From assembly GCF_017115045.1 (NCBI RefSeq), contig NZ_JABXKK010000068.1:186001-250000 (forward strand): a DNA stretch of 64,000 bases, in the 5' to 3' direction. Position 1 is the first letter of the stretch. The number at the start of each line of letters is the position of its first letter. This stretch comes from Nostoc sp. NMS8. Its GTDB lineage: Bacteria > Cyanobacteriota > Cyanobacteriia > Cyanobacteriales > Nostocaceae. The notes below the pieces were generated by a model. The model had not been told where the DNA came from, did no database searches, and saw only the letters and a program-made list of their open reading frames with translations. A program made the translations under genes and the position numbers. Shown piece by piece: positions 27,592 to 36,808 of the stretch.

Positions 27592-28614
27592 GTGAACAGT
27601 GAGTTATCTTCTCAACACGTAAAAGACATTGGCGAACAAGGTCTTTTAGAAAGATTACAGCGTTTCTGTCCTCCAGAAATTATCGGCGATGATGCCGCAG
27701 TACTTGAGACTGCACCAGGGCAATCTTTGGTAGTGACTACAGATGTGCTGGTTGATGGCGTTCATTTTAGTAACCTCACCACTTCCCCAGAAGATGCAGG
27801 TTGGCGAGCTGCTGCTGCCAATTTATCAGATTTAGCAGCAATGGGTGCTTCTCCATTAGGAATCACTGTCGGGTTGGGACTACCCGGTGAACTTAGGGTG
27901 AGTTGGGTAGAACGCTTATACCAGGGAATGACAGAATGCCTGCAAAAATACAATACCCCAATTGTTGGGGGTGATGTAGTGCGATCGCCTGTGACTACTC
28001 TGGCAATTACCGCTTTTGGTCAAGTTAACCATAGTCAAATTATCCGCCGTTCTGCTGCTGTTGTGGGTGATGCGATCGTCGTTACAGGCGTTCATGGAGC
28101 TTCCCACGCTGGCTTAGAACTGCTCTTACATCCCGAATTAGGCCAAGACCTCAAAGATGCAGAACGCACGGCTCTAATCCGCACACATCAACGTCCACAA
28201 CCACGATTAGATGTCTTACCAATCCTCTGGAAAATTTTAACTCCTAACTCCCAACTCTTCATTGCTGGTATAGATAGCAGTGATGGTTTGGCAGATGCGA
28301 TTATCCAAATTTGCCGCGCCAGTGGTGTTGGCGCTGTTTTAGAACACAGACAAATTCCCGTACCAAAAACTTTTAATCATTGGTTGCCACCAGAGCAAGC
28401 GTTAAAATATGCTCTATATGGTGGCGAAGACTTTGAATTAGTCCTATGTTTACCACAAGAATTAGCATCAGCCTTAGTGCAACATCTTGGAGAAGGTGCG
28501 GCGATCGCAGGCAGGATTACAGCCGGATCGACAGTAATATTGCACGACGAGCAAAAAAAATTCCCTGACCAAGTTCTGAATCTTAGCCAGGGATTTCAAC
28601 ATTTTGGTCAATAG
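27592..28614 (+). CDS. thiL: Thiamine-monophosphate kinase
   Basis: The protein of about 340 residues belongs to the AIR synthase fold. It shows IGDDAAVLE, TTDVLVDGVHF and NLSDLAAMGASPLGITVGLGLP, with VGGDVVRSP and the C-terminal GGEDFELVLCLP. It phosphorylates thiamine monophosphate to the active diphosphate. The frame opens with a TTG at 27571; the GTG at 27592 after GGAAA gives a more usual N-terminus, so the start is uncertain by seven codons. Confidence 0.93.
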   Translation: MNSELSSQHVKDIGEQGLLERLQRFCPPEIIGDDAAVLETAPGQSLVVTTDVLVDGVHFSNLTTSPEDAGWRAAAANLSDLAAMGASPLGITVGLGLPGELRVSWVERLYQGMTECLQKYNTPIVGGDVVRSPVTTLAITAFGQVNHSQIIRRSAAVVGDAIVVTGVHGASHAGLELLLHPELGQDLKDAERTALIRTHQRPQPRLDVLPILWKILTPNSQLFIAGIDSSDGLADAIIQICRASGVGAVLEHRQIPVPKTFNHWLPPEQALKYALYGGEDFELVLCLPQELASALVQHLGEGAAIAGRITAGSTVILHDEQKKFPDQVLNLSQGFQHFGQ

Positions 28615-28668
28615 TCCTTTGTCATTTGTGATTTTTCCAATGACTAATGACCAATGACAAATGACAAA

Positions 28669-29682
28669 TTATTGCCACTTCTCGGCTACTAATTCTGCCA
28701 AATCCAAAACTCGTTGGCTGTAACCCCACTCGTTGTCATACCATGCCATGACTTTTACTAAGTCATTACCCAAGACCAAAGTCAAGCTAGCATCAACAAT
28801 CGAAGAAGCGTCATGACCTTGATAATCAGACGATACCAGTTCTAGATCGCTGTAGGCCAAAATACCTTTAAGTGGGCCTTCGGCAGCATCTTTGAGAGCT
28901 TGGTTAACTTCTTCAGTAATAGTACGCTTCTCAACCTGCACTACGAAATCTACCATTGAGACGTTCGGGGTTGGTACGCGCAAGGCAACGCCATTTAGCT
29001 TGCCTTTCAGGTCTGGGATAACTAGCGCCACTGCTTTCGCTGCACCAGTGGAGGTAGGTACAATGTTTATCGCTGCGGCCCTTGCCCGTCGCAAATCCCG
29101 GTGAGAAGCGTCTAGCAAGCGCTGATCGCCTGTATAGCTATGGGTGGTGGTCATCGTACCTTTGATAATGCCGAACTTATCGTTCAACACCTTGGCGATT
29201 GGTGCCAAGCAGTTGGTAGTACAGCTAGCGTTACTGATAATGTTGTGTACGTTGTGGTCATAGTCGTGATGATTCACACCAACCACAAAAGTGCCATCCT
29301 CGTTTTTACCTGGAGCGGTAATCAGAACTTTCTTGGCTCCAGCATTCACATGCTTGAGCGCCCCTTCTTTGCTAGTAAACACCCCGGTTGCTTCGATAAT
29401 TAGGTCAATTCCCCAATCTCTCCAGGGCAAGTTTTCGGGGTTGCGATCGGATACGCACTTAATGGTCTTGCCGTTAACAATGATAGAGTTATCGTCGGCA
29501 CTAACCTCAGCACCTTTGATCTTCCCTAGCATTGAGTCATACTTGAGCAGGTGAGCATTAGTTCTGGGGTCTGACGTGTCATTAATCGCGACAAGATCGA
29601 TTTGACTATTCTCTCTACCCACCCAACAACGCGCAAAGTTACGTCCAATCCGCCCGAAACCGTTGATTGCAACTCTAATCAC
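28669..29682 (-). CDS. gap2: Glyceraldehyde-3-phosphate dehydrogenase, Gap2 type
   Basis: The GTG at 29682 starts [19 protein letters not shown] and gives 337 residues, the usual length; an upstream ATG at 29733 would add 17 unlikely residues. The catalytic Cys154 is in [12 protein letters not shown]. The NAD(P)-binding glycine motif is at the N-terminus, and the region after it lacks strict NAD-type features. This fits the dual-cofactor enzyme of the Calvin cycle. The gene is probably strongly expressed, and a 9-base G run (C run on the coding strand) lies 64-72 bases upstream. Confidence 0.94.
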   Translation of the reverse strand: MIRVAINGFGRIGRNFARCWVGRENSQIDLVAINDTSDPRTNAHLLKYDSMLGKIKGAEVSADDNSIIVNGKTIKCVSDRNPENLPWRDWGIDLIIEATGVFTSKEGALKHVNAGAKKVLITAPGKNEDGTFVVGVNHHDYDHNVHNIISNASCTTNCLAPIAKVLNDKFGIIKGTMTTTHSYTGDQRLLDASHRDLRRARAAAINIVPTSTGAAKAVALVIPDLKGKLNGVALRVPTPNVSMVDFVVQVEKRTITEEVNQALKDAAEGPLKGILAYSDLELVSSDYQGHDASSIVDASLTLVLGNDLVKVMAWYDNEWGYSQRVLDLAELVAEKWQ

Positions 29683-29798
29683 AGTACCTTGCCCTCTGTA
29701 TTTATGCTTATATGTTGATATCGTTGACCCCAATCATATCGCAAAGGGGGGGGGCACTTATAACCATAAAGTGTTAGATCAATAAAAAAACACATAAT

Positions 29799-30425
29799 TT
29801 ATTCAGATTTGTGAGAGTAGAGATTGCTGTTAGTGATATATGATCTGACCGATTCCGGTACTAAATAACGAATTGACTGGCGTTCGCGGCGAAATTTGCG
29901 AATTAGACTTGACGAAACTCCTACTAAAGGTATATCCAAGAGTTGCCAGTGAATGGTGGACGATTGCTCTCTAAGTTGTTGCTCCACTTGCTTGCAGATT
30001 AATTTGCTTTGAGTTATAGTCTCACCACCTAGCAGTCGGGGTGCGATTAACCAATCACACATTTGCGCTAGTTCGTGTCCACGGTGCCAACGGGGTAAGG
30101 TTTGGAAAGTATCCAAGCCGACAATCCAGCACCAGTGAGTATTTGGGTAACAAGCAGATAAGTCAATCAGGGTGTTAATGGCATAAGAAGTCCCAGAGCG
30201 ATTTGTCTCCACTAGTGAGACAGTAAACGCTGGGTTATCTTTTATGGCTAATTGCAGCATTTGTACACGATGCTCAAACAAAGCTGCTTCTTTGTGAGGA
30301 GGATTTAGGGATGGCACCCAAATTACCTTTTCAAGGCATACTTGATGCAAAGCTGTCTCGGCTACAAGCAAGTGTCCCCAATGAATTGGATCAAATGTGC
30401 CACCAAAAATTGCTAGTTGCTGCAT
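29799..30425 (-). CDS. nadD: Nicotinate-nucleotide adenylyltransferase
   Basis: From the ATG at 30425 the product is 208 residues: MQQLAIFGGTFDPIHWGHLL has the nucleotidyltransferase GTFDPxHxGH motif, and the C-terminal GVSSSLIRKFRR is the second ATP-binding signature. It makes nicotinate adenine dinucleotide in NAD synthesis. The frame extends 16 codons upstream without a family-like sequence, so the internal ATG is chosen. Confidence 0.9.
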   Translation of the reverse strand: MQQLAIFGGTFDPIHWGHLLVAETALHQVCLEKVIWVPSLNPPHKEAALFEHRVQMLQLAIKDNPAFTVSLVETNRSGTSYAINTLIDLSACYPNTHWCWIVGLDTFQTLPRWHRGHELAQMCDWLIAPRLLGGETITQSKLICKQVEQQLREQSSTIHWQLLDIPLVGVSSSLIRKFRRERQSIRYLVPESVRSYITNSNLYSHKSE

Positions 30426-30828
30426 CCAGTTATGCCTGGGTTTTATGCAATTGAAAAATAGTTTTATTACCAATGTACTATTTTACTCAATTCACGCCTA
30501 AACTTGATGCAATTTCAAATCAGTTTCACTAAACAATGTATTATGTAGCCAATTACAGTAAGGCAGCCAAATTTATGTATTTGACATTACAAGAATTTCT
30601 TTCCCGATGCGGCCAAAATTTTCAGAATAATCTTAAGAACAGTTCAAAAATAGCAAAAACCTCTAACCAAGGTAAAATCATTCTGAACAAAGAAAACCAG
30701 AGCAGAAACATCATTTGGACATCAAACATGAACATGATACAGGAGTAGTTACGGTAAAAATCAAATTCCTGTTATGATACGCGTGTCATTTGTGATTATG
30801 GTGTGGTGTGGTGTAAGAGGAGCAAGAA
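30426..30828. other. Spacer before murC, no firm gene
   Basis: This 403-bp AT-rich stretch contains an open frame of 70 codons (30536-30748) that lacks a ribosome binding site and looks non-natural in composition. It should hold the promoter of the murC-murB pair. No RNA gene or operator was recognised. Confidence 0.5.
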
Positions 30829-32292
30829 ATGACTAATTCTGTAGATTTTAGTGGTAGACCATTTCATTTCATTGGCATCGGTGGCATAGGTATGTCTGCT
30901 CTGGCATACGTTCTCACAAAGCGTCAATTTCCAGTATCAGGTTCGGATCTTCGTCCAAACCATATTACGCGCAAGTTGGAATCTATCGGCGCTCATATTT
31001 TTGGTAAACAAGAGGCAAGCAATCTTGAATTCTTTCGACCTCAAGTATTGGCTAATGCAGTAGTATTAAATTCACAAGAACAATTAACTCCTGATACTAA
31101 CTCGAAATTGCCTCAAGTCATTTGTTCAACAGCAATTAATACTAATAATTTAGAATACAAAGCAGCGCTGGAATTAGGTTGTCCAACTTTACATCGTTCA
31201 GATGTACTAGCAGCTCTAATTGCCGAGTACTACAGCATTGCAGTGGCAGGAACACACGGCAAAACGACAACCAGTAGTATGATTGGCTATATGCTTTTGG
31301 AAGCAGGTCTAGACCCAACGATTTTAGTCGGTGGCGAAGTCAATGCATGGTCCGGTAATGCTAGATTGGGACAAAGCCAATATTTGGTAGCCGAGGCAGA
31401 TGAATCAGATGGTTCCCTGGTAAAACACGCTCCTGAAATTGGCATCATTACCAATATTGAACTCGATCATCCTGACCACTACGAGACATTAGAAGAAGTC
31501 ATTGACATCTTCCAGACATTTGCTAAGAGTTGTAAAACCTTGATAGGTAGCATTGACTGTGCGACAGTGCGCGATCGCTTACAACCCACAATTACCTACA
31601 GCTTACACTCAGATACCAACGCTGATTACACCGTCACCAATATTGATTATCGGGCTGATGGCACCACTGCTTTGGTTTGGGAAAAAGGCAAAGCTTTGGG
31701 CGTATTGACATTGCGGCTGCTCAGTCGGCATAATCTCAGCAATGCCCTAGCCGCCGTAGCTGTTGGTCGCGCCTTGGGTTTAGAATTTGGAGCAATTGCC
31801 AAAGGTATCGCTACCTTTGAAGGAGCAAGACGACGCTTTGAGTTCCGAGGTGAAGTCAATGGCATTACCTTCATCGATGATTATGCCCATCATCCGAGCG
31901 AGATTCGCGTTACTCTCGCCGCAGCCCGTTTACAGGCAAGACCAGGGCAAAGAGTGGTTGCCATCTTCCAACCTCACCGCTATAGCCGTACACTCACCTT
32001 TTTAGAAGAATTTGCCGAGTCTTTTGCACATGCTGATTTGGTTGTGCTGACTGATATTTACAGTGCCGGTGAACCAAATTTAGGACAAATTAGTGGTGAA
32101 AGTCTAGCCGCAGAGATTGCTAAACAGCATTCTTCTGTCGTTTATCAACCAACTTTACCCGCAGTGTGTGAGTACTTGCTACAAACATTACGCCCAGGAG
32201 ACTTGGCGTTGTTTTTGGGAGCTGGAAACTTGAACCAGGTGATTCCTGAAGTAATTACAACACTTTGTGAGCCTGCTAAAGCCACATCCTAA
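30829..32292 (+). CDS. murC: UDP-N-acetylmuramate-L-alanine ligase
   Basis: The 487-residue Mur ligase has the Rossmann motif GIGGIGMSALA (16-26), ATP loop GTHGKTTTSS (141-150) and the family blocks EADESDGSL, TNIELDHPDHY and IDDYAHHPSEI. It adds L-alanine to UDP-MurNAc in peptidoglycan synthesis. AGGAG lies just before the ATG. murB follows 125 bp downstream, so the two are probably co-transcribed. Confidence 0.96.
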   Translation: MTNSVDFSGRPFHFIGIGGIGMSALAYVLTKRQFPVSGSDLRPNHITRKLESIGAHIFGKQEASNLEFFRPQVLANAVVLNSQEQLTPDTNSKLPQVICSTAINTNNLEYKAALELGCPTLHRSDVLAALIAEYYSIAVAGTHGKTTTSSMIGYMLLEAGLDPTILVGGEVNAWSGNARLGQSQYLVAEADESDGSLVKHAPEIGIITNIELDHPDHYETLEEVIDIFQTFAKSCKTLIGSIDCATVRDRLQPTITYSLHSDTNADYTVTNIDYRADGTTALVWEKGKALGVLTLRLLSRHNLSNALAAVAVGRALGLEFGAIAKGIATFEGARRRFEFRGEVNGITFIDDYAHHPSEIRVTLAAARLQARPGQRVVAIFQPHRYSRTLTFLEEFAESFAHADLVVLTDIYSAGEPNLGQISGESLAAEIAKQHSSVVYQPTLPAVCEYLLQTLRPGDLALFLGAGNLNQVIPEVITTLCEPAKATS

Positions 32293-32417
32293 AGTGAAGA
32301 CTTTGCAAAGTTTTATTTCTGAGCAAAGCGACCCTCTAGTAACGGTTTCAGAAGTTAACTCCATTACCGTATCTTTGCGGTAAATAAATGTAAAAATTTT
32401 ACCAAGAAAAAGTAAAA

Positions 32418-33419
32418 ATGACCATTTCCCAGGCCGCTGGAAACGTCTGCACAGTTTCTGCTTTGAATACAAAGAAACAGCAAACAGCTAATTCGGTGGA
32501 GAGTGAAGTAATTTACTTACCCAATACTGATTGTGCAATCAAGTCTCAGGCTTCTTTGTCAGCGTTCACTTCCTATAGAGTTGGGGGAGAAGCACAGTTG
32601 TACGTTTCCCCCCGAAATGTAGAAGCACTGCAAGCAAGTCTTAAATACGCAAAAGAACGTGATTTAAAGGTGACAACGCTGGGAGCAGGTTCTAACTTGC
32701 TGGTAAGCGATGGTGGTATATCAGGCTTAGTCATTGCGACTCGTCATCTCCGCTTCAGCAACTTTGACCCCCAAACCGGTCAATTAACCGTTGCTGCTGG
32801 AGAATCAATTCCTAGTTTGGCATGGGCAGCAGCGGAATTAGGATGGGAAGGTTTGGAGTGGGCTGTTGGTATCCCTGGAACAGCCGGGGGTGCAGTAGTC
32901 ATGAATGCAGGGGCACATAATCGCTGTATTGCAGATATGTTAGTTAGTGCCCAGGTACTTTCACCCGATGGGACGCTAGAAACTCTTACCCCCGATCAAT
33001 TAGGTTATAGCTACCGGACTTCATCATTGCAGGGTGGCGATCGCATCGTCACCCAAGCCACCTTACAACTTGCCCCAGGTGCAGACCCAGCAGCAGTTGT
33101 AGCAATCACCAAACAACACAAAAAGCATCGGTTAAGCACCCAACCATATAACTTCCCCAGTTGTGGTAGTGTGTTCCGCAATCCCAAACCTTACAGTGCT
33201 GGCTGGTTAATTGAACAAACTGGTTTGAAAGGCTACCAAATTGGCGGAGCGCAAGTAGCACTACTTCATGCTAATTTTATCGTTAACCGTGGTGGAGCAA
33301 AAGCTAGTGATATCTTCTGTCTCATTCGCCACATCCAACATCAAGTACAAGAACGTTGGTCTATTAATTTAGAGCCAGAAGTCAAAATTATCGGAGAGTT
33401 TCAAGGTGCTTGTGGATAG
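32418..33419 (+). CDS. murB: UDP-N-acetylenolpyruvoylglucosamine reductase
   Basis: The 333-residue flavoprotein has the FAD-binding blocks [12 protein letters not shown] and [16 protein letters not shown], then YRTSSLQ, the catalytic Ser in CGSVFRNP and Glu in EPEVKIIG near the end. It reduces enolpyruvyl-UDP-GlcNAc to UDP-MurNAc. The first about 35 residues are a non-conserved extension, so the start could lie further in. It lies immediately downstream of murC. Confidence 0.95.
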   Translation: MTISQAAGNVCTVSALNTKKQQTANSVESEVIYLPNTDCAIKSQASLSAFTSYRVGGEAQLYVSPRNVEALQASLKYAKERDLKVTTLGAGSNLLVSDGGISGLVIATRHLRFSNFDPQTGQLTVAAGESIPSLAWAAAELGWEGLEWAVGIPGTAGGAVVMNAGAHNRCIADMLVSAQVLSPDGTLETLTPDQLGYSYRTSSLQGGDRIVTQATLQLAPGADPAAVVAITKQHKKHRLSTQPYNFPSCGSVFRNPKPYSAGWLIEQTGLKGYQIGGAQVALLHANFIVNRGGAKASDIFCLIRHIQHQVQERWSINLEPEVKIIGEFQGACG

Positions 33420-33600
33420 GGAGTGGGGAGTGGGGAATGGGGAATGGGGAAGAATTAATAACCAATGCCCAATCTCTAATGCCCAATTCCCTACTCCCAT
33501 TCTATGAAGCATTAATTATTGGTAAAAAAAGAGTCAAATTACTTACCGCATCTATAATTGAATTTGATTTGTTATTCAACGCACACGCGTACAAATAATT
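33420..33600. repeat. Tandem-repeat spacer between murB and the YbaB gene
   Basis: The start holds heptamer-like units (GGGAGTG and GGGAATG, 33420-33450) and then ATGCCCAAT-type units. A 62-codon frame here is read through repeats only and is not a gene. Confidence 0.65.
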
Positions 33601-33948
33601 ATGACAGGAAAAGGACAGGGATTTGGCTTCGGCTTAGGAAAAATGAAAGAATTGGCTGAAGCTTTTAAGAAAGCGCAGCAAGTTCAAGAAGGTGCAAAGC
33701 GACTCCAAGAAGAATTGGAGCAAATGGAGATTCAAGGAGAATCTGGTGGTGGTCTGGTAAAAGTGATTGTCAGTGGGAACCAAGAACCCAAGCGGGTGGA
33801 AATTTCTCCAGAAGCTTTAGCAGAAGGTGCAGAAGTACTTTCCGATCTTGTAGCAGTGGCAATGAAAGAAGCCTACAACAAGTCCACAGCAACCATGCGA
33901 GAACGTATGGAAGAATTAACCAGTGGGTTGGAGTTACCTGGATTTTAG
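33601..33948 (+). CDS. YbaB/EbfC family nucleoid-associated protein
   Basis: The 115-residue protein has a charged helical hairpin ([20 protein letters not shown] split at 20), then [21 protein letters not shown] and the closing helix [13 protein letters not shown]. This is the YbaB tweezer-like dimer that binds DNA. The N-terminus has a Gly/Lys/Phe-rich stretch ([13 protein letters not shown]). It is often near recombination genes elsewhere, but here it lies between murB and a phosphatase gene. Confidence 0.92.
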   Translation: MTGKGQGFGFGLGKMKELAEAFKKAQQVQEGAKRLQEELEQMEIQGESGGGLVKVIVSGNQEPKRVEISPEALAEGAEVLSDLVAVAMKEAYNKSTATMRERMEELTSGLELPGF

Positions 33949-34108
33949 TCATTGGTCATTAGTCATTGGTGAGCCAGTGCGGTCTTGGGGGTTTCCCCCA
34001 TGAGCAACTGGTGTTAGCGCAGCGTTAGCGACGTAGGAGCGTCACCCGAAGGGTCATTAGTCATTGGACAAAGGACAAATGACTATTGACAAAGGACAAA
34101 TAATATCT

Positions 34109-34588
34109 ATGCCTTACAAGTTACTGTTTGTCTGCTTAGGTAACATCTGCCGATCGCCATCGGCAGAAAATATCATGAATCATTTAATTGAGCAGGCTGG
34201 CTTGAGCGAGCGCATCCTCTGTGACTCTGCTGGGACATCTAGTTATCACATTGGTAGCCCACCTGACAGACGTATGAGTGCTGCGGCTGCTGCAAAGTTG
34301 GGAATTAAACTGCGTGGACGGGCACGCCAGTTTCAAAAGTCAGACTTTCAAGACTTTGATTTGATTTTAGCGATGGATCGAGAAAATTATGAGAATATCC
34401 TCACTCTTGATCGCACTCAGGAATATAAGCATAAAGTGCGTTTGATGTGCGAGTTTTGCTCTCGACACACTCTAAAGGAAGTTCCAGATCCCTATTACGG
34501 CGGTGAAGAGGGATTTAATCAGGTTATTGATTTATTGATCGATGCTTGTGAAGGTTTACTGACAAAAGTTAAAAGTGAGGAGTTATGA
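34109..34588 (+). CDS. Low-molecular-weight protein tyrosine phosphatase
   Basis: From the ATG at 34109 the product is 159 residues. The CX5R loop CLGNICRS gives nucleophile Cys9 and Arg15, and VPDPYYGG provides the general acid Asp127. The frame extends upstream to 34064 only through a repeat (ggacaaatgac units), so the internal ATG is chosen. In other bacteria the family dephosphorylates BY-kinases of capsule export; a Wzc-like protein is encoded 12 kb away, so a functional link is possible but inferred. Confidence 0.92.
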   Translation: MPYKLLFVCLGNICRSPSAENIMNHLIEQAGLSERILCDSAGTSSYHIGSPPDRRMSAAAAAKLGIKLRGRARQFQKSDFQDFDLILAMDRENYENILTLDRTQEYKHKVRLMCEFCSRHTLKEVPDPYYGGEEGFNQVIDLLIDACEGLLTKVKSEEL

Positions 34589-34649
34589 GTTAGGAGTTAG
34601 GAGTTAGGAGTTTTAATTTCTCACTTCTCACTTTTAACTCCTAACTTTT
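34582..34649. repeat. Heptanucleotide repeats in inverted arrangement
   Basis: Three TAGGAGT units are followed by pyrimidine-rich CTCACTT and CTCCTAA units complementary to them. The hairpin lies between the converging phosphatase and response regulator genes and could terminate both. Confidence 0.7.
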
Positions 34650-35331
34650 ATTCCACCAGACCATGCTTCATCGCAAAACGCACTAATTCTGCTCGGTTGC
34701 TAGTTGAGGTTTTTCTCAATAAACTGCTAACGTATTTTTCTACAGTTCGAGGACTCAGGTGTAGCTGAAGACCCATTTCGGCATTAGAAAGACCATGAGT
34801 TAATAACTCTAAGACTTCTTGTTCTCTATGAGTTAGGGGTGAGTGCAGATGGGATGTCTGAATTTGAGTAGACAGAGAATTATGGACATCCCCCGCTTTT
34901 GTAGAGGCGGAAATACCCAAACTCTCTCTATGAGAAAAACGATACTCTGATTGGATAATTTGCGATCGCTCCAAAAGATTGCGGATTGCTGCTGCTAACT
35001 CTTCCAGTTCAAAAGGCTTGGGTAGATATAAATCGCACCCTGACTGGTAGCCCAGAATTCTTTCTTGGGTCTTAATGCGTGCCGTTAATAAAATTACAGG
35101 CAATAAACGAAACACTGGTTGCTGACGCACCCGACGCACTAGTTCATAGCCATTGATCCGTGGCATAACGATATCCGTGACAATCAAATCAGGATGATAC
35201 TCATCCACCATAAACAAAGCCTCTTGACCGTCATTAGCCGTGATCACTGAGTAGCCAGACAGTTCAAGATAGTCGCTAACAGACAGACGAGTGCCCAAAT
35301 CATCATCCACTATAAGGATCGTCAAGGGCAT
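34648..35331 (-). CDS. Response regulator with LuxR-type DNA-binding domain
   Basis: The 227-residue protein has a receiver domain with DDD (9-11), phospho-acceptor Asp53 (LIVTDIVMP), Thr in LLTARI and Lys in LPKPFE. A variable linker and a LuxR helix-turn-helix (LTHREQEVLELLTHGLSN, SPRTVEKYVSSLLRK) follow. Domain order resembles the Ycf29-type regulators of cyanobacteria and red algae, but I cannot separate it from other NarL-like proteins. The kinase partner is not adjacent. Confidence 0.87.
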   Translation of the reverse strand: MPLTILIVDDDLGTRLSVSDYLELSGYSVITANDGQEALFMVDEYHPDLIVTDIVMPRINGYELVRRVRQQPVFRLLPVILLTARIKTQERILGYQSGCDLYLPKPFELEELAAAIRNLLERSQIIQSEYRFSHRESLGISASTKAGDVHNSLSTQIQTSHLHSPLTHREQEVLELLTHGLSNAEMGLQLHLSPRTVEKYVSSLLRKTSTSNRAELVRFAMKHGLVE

Positions 35332-35797
35332 GGATAATACACCCCTAGCATTTTTTTACTCAGAAATTTACTTCTACGTGTTCCATGAGTGAACACAAAC
35401 AATAATAGTGTTCTTATGTTTCATACTATGACAGGATTATCAGCTAATTACTGCCTTTAGGGCTGATTTATAAAGAAAATCTTAAATCCTTAGGAAGGTT
35501 AATGAAGTCTAACTCACCTTTGACTACCCGTGCTTGAGAGGCACAAAGACCTTTGTAATTTGTAACAACTCATCAATATTCTGATCGGCGCTAACGGAAA
35601 CGTCTCCGGCTTTGCTCCTGACTCCTAAATTCTGTTTCGATAACTTAAATTTGCTAGAAAACTCTTAATTGTGAACTTAAAAAAGCTAGATTAGTGATAT
35701 GTGGTTCAACATTCATAGCGGTTCTAAGATACACCCTATAATTTACAAGCCAATCCAAATAATTTTTTAGGTACATTTAAAGCACACAAAATTATCA
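35332..35797. other. Divergent spacer between response regulator and smpB
   Basis: This 466-bp region should carry the promoters of both genes. It has short AT-rich blocks and one GC-rich stretch near 35590-35620. I saw no tmRNA gene, repeat array or recognised riboswitch. Confidence 0.5.
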
Positions 35798-36265
35798 ATG
35801 AGCGACAAGAACGAAGGTTACAAAGTTATTTGCGACAACCGTCAAGCCCGTTATTTGTATGAAATTCTAGAAACTTACGAGGCTGGAATTGAATTGACAG
35901 GAACAGAGGTGAAGTCAATTCGTGCGGGGAAAGTCAATCTCCAGGATGGCTATGCTTTGCTTCGCAATGGCGAAGCATGGTTGATCAATGTGCATATCTC
36001 GCCTTACAACGCTAGTGGACAATATTTCAATCATGAACCACGGCGTACACGCAAGCTATTATTGCATCGTCAAGAACTCCGTAAGCTAATTGGCAAAGTC
36101 GAACAGCAGGGTTTAACTTTAATCCCGTTGAAAATGTATCTCAAACGAGGCTGGCTAAAAGTGAGTATAGCCCTTGGCAAAGGTAAAAAGCTCCATGATA
36201 AGCGAGAAGACCTGAAACGACGCCAAGACCAGCGTGACATTCAACGGGCAATGAAAAGTTATTGA
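35798..36265 (+). CDS. smpB: SsrA-binding protein SmpB
   Basis: The 155-residue protein shows the SmpB order YKVICDNRQARYLYEILETY, then GIELTGTEVKSIR, LRNGEAWLINVHI and the basic tail KRREDLKRRQDQRDIQRAM. It binds tmRNA and delivers it to stalled ribosomes for trans-translation. The tmRNA gene itself was not found in this window. It is followed by a short exported WGxxGxxG protein gene. Confidence 0.96.
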   Translation: MSDKNEGYKVICDNRQARYLYEILETYEAGIELTGTEVKSIRAGKVNLQDGYALLRNGEAWLINVHISPYNASGQYFNHEPRRTRKLLLHRQELRKLIGKVEQQGLTLIPLKMYLKRGWLKVSIALGKGKKLHDKREDLKRRQDQRDIQRAMKSY

Positions 36266-36448
36266 GGATTTAGTGTTGCTAAACTACCACAGCCAGAGTG
36301 AGAAACAGACTGCTGTGAAAACCATGTTGTATGTCTACAGCGTGAGTTATGAAAATGTCTAGTTTATAGCCGCAGATTGATTTTCTTAAGGTTGAGACTC
36401 GATACAGTGGTGGGTAACTTCAGACGACACCAAGAATTTTCACAACTT

Positions 36449-36730
36449 ATGAAAAGTAATTTCATTGCAGCTATTGGCGCTGGCGTTCTCACCTTGAGTA
36501 TGGGAATTTTACCCTTATCCCTCTCTGCCCAAGCTCAGACAAGTAATGATACCGGAGCCAGTACTACTGCTCCAACAACGACTACTGACGATCGCAACGA
36601 TTTTGATTGGGGTTGGCTAGGATTGCTTGGTCTCTTAGGTTTAGGTGGTTTGGCTGGTAAGAAGCGTGATGACCGGGCGACTGCTTATCGCGACCCTAAT
36701 GCCCCAAGTGCTACTACCTACAGAGATTAG
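36449..36730 (+). CDS. Small WGxxGxxG family exported protein
   Basis: From the ATG at 36449 the 93-residue product has a signal peptide (MKSNFIAAIGAGVLTLSMG, cleavage near SAQA), a Thr/Ser-rich segment and the C-terminal motif DWGWLGLLGLLGLGGLAG followed by KKRDDR. The motif is a Trp-Gly then hydrophobic helix then basic sorting-like tail known as WGxxGxxG. The frame extends 24 codons upstream without signal-like sequence. It may be anchored by a processing enzyme; this is inference. Confidence 0.78.
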   Translation: MKSNFIAAIGAGVLTLSMGILPLSLSAQAQTSNDTGASTTAPTTTTDDRNDFDWGWLGLLGLLGLGGLAGKKRDDRATAYRDPNAPSATTYRD

Positions 36731-36808
36731 ACAATTCAAAGTTTATTCATGGAAAATTCAAAAGTTGTCAGGTTGTCCAGTAAGAAAACAACTGACAACT
36801 TATTTATG

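Noticed and set aside
28892..29554. Long plus-strand frames within gap2
   Set aside because: They are complementary-strand shadows of a strongly coding gene.
30536..30748. 70-codon open frame upstream of murC
   Set aside because: No ribosome binding site, unusual composition and no recognisable family; kept only as part of the spacer.
33410..33598. 62-codon frame after murB
   Set aside because: Its start overlaps murB and its body is tandem repeat sequence.
35332..35797. Possible tmRNA gene near smpB
   Set aside because: No tRNA-Ala-like ends or tag reading frame were seen.
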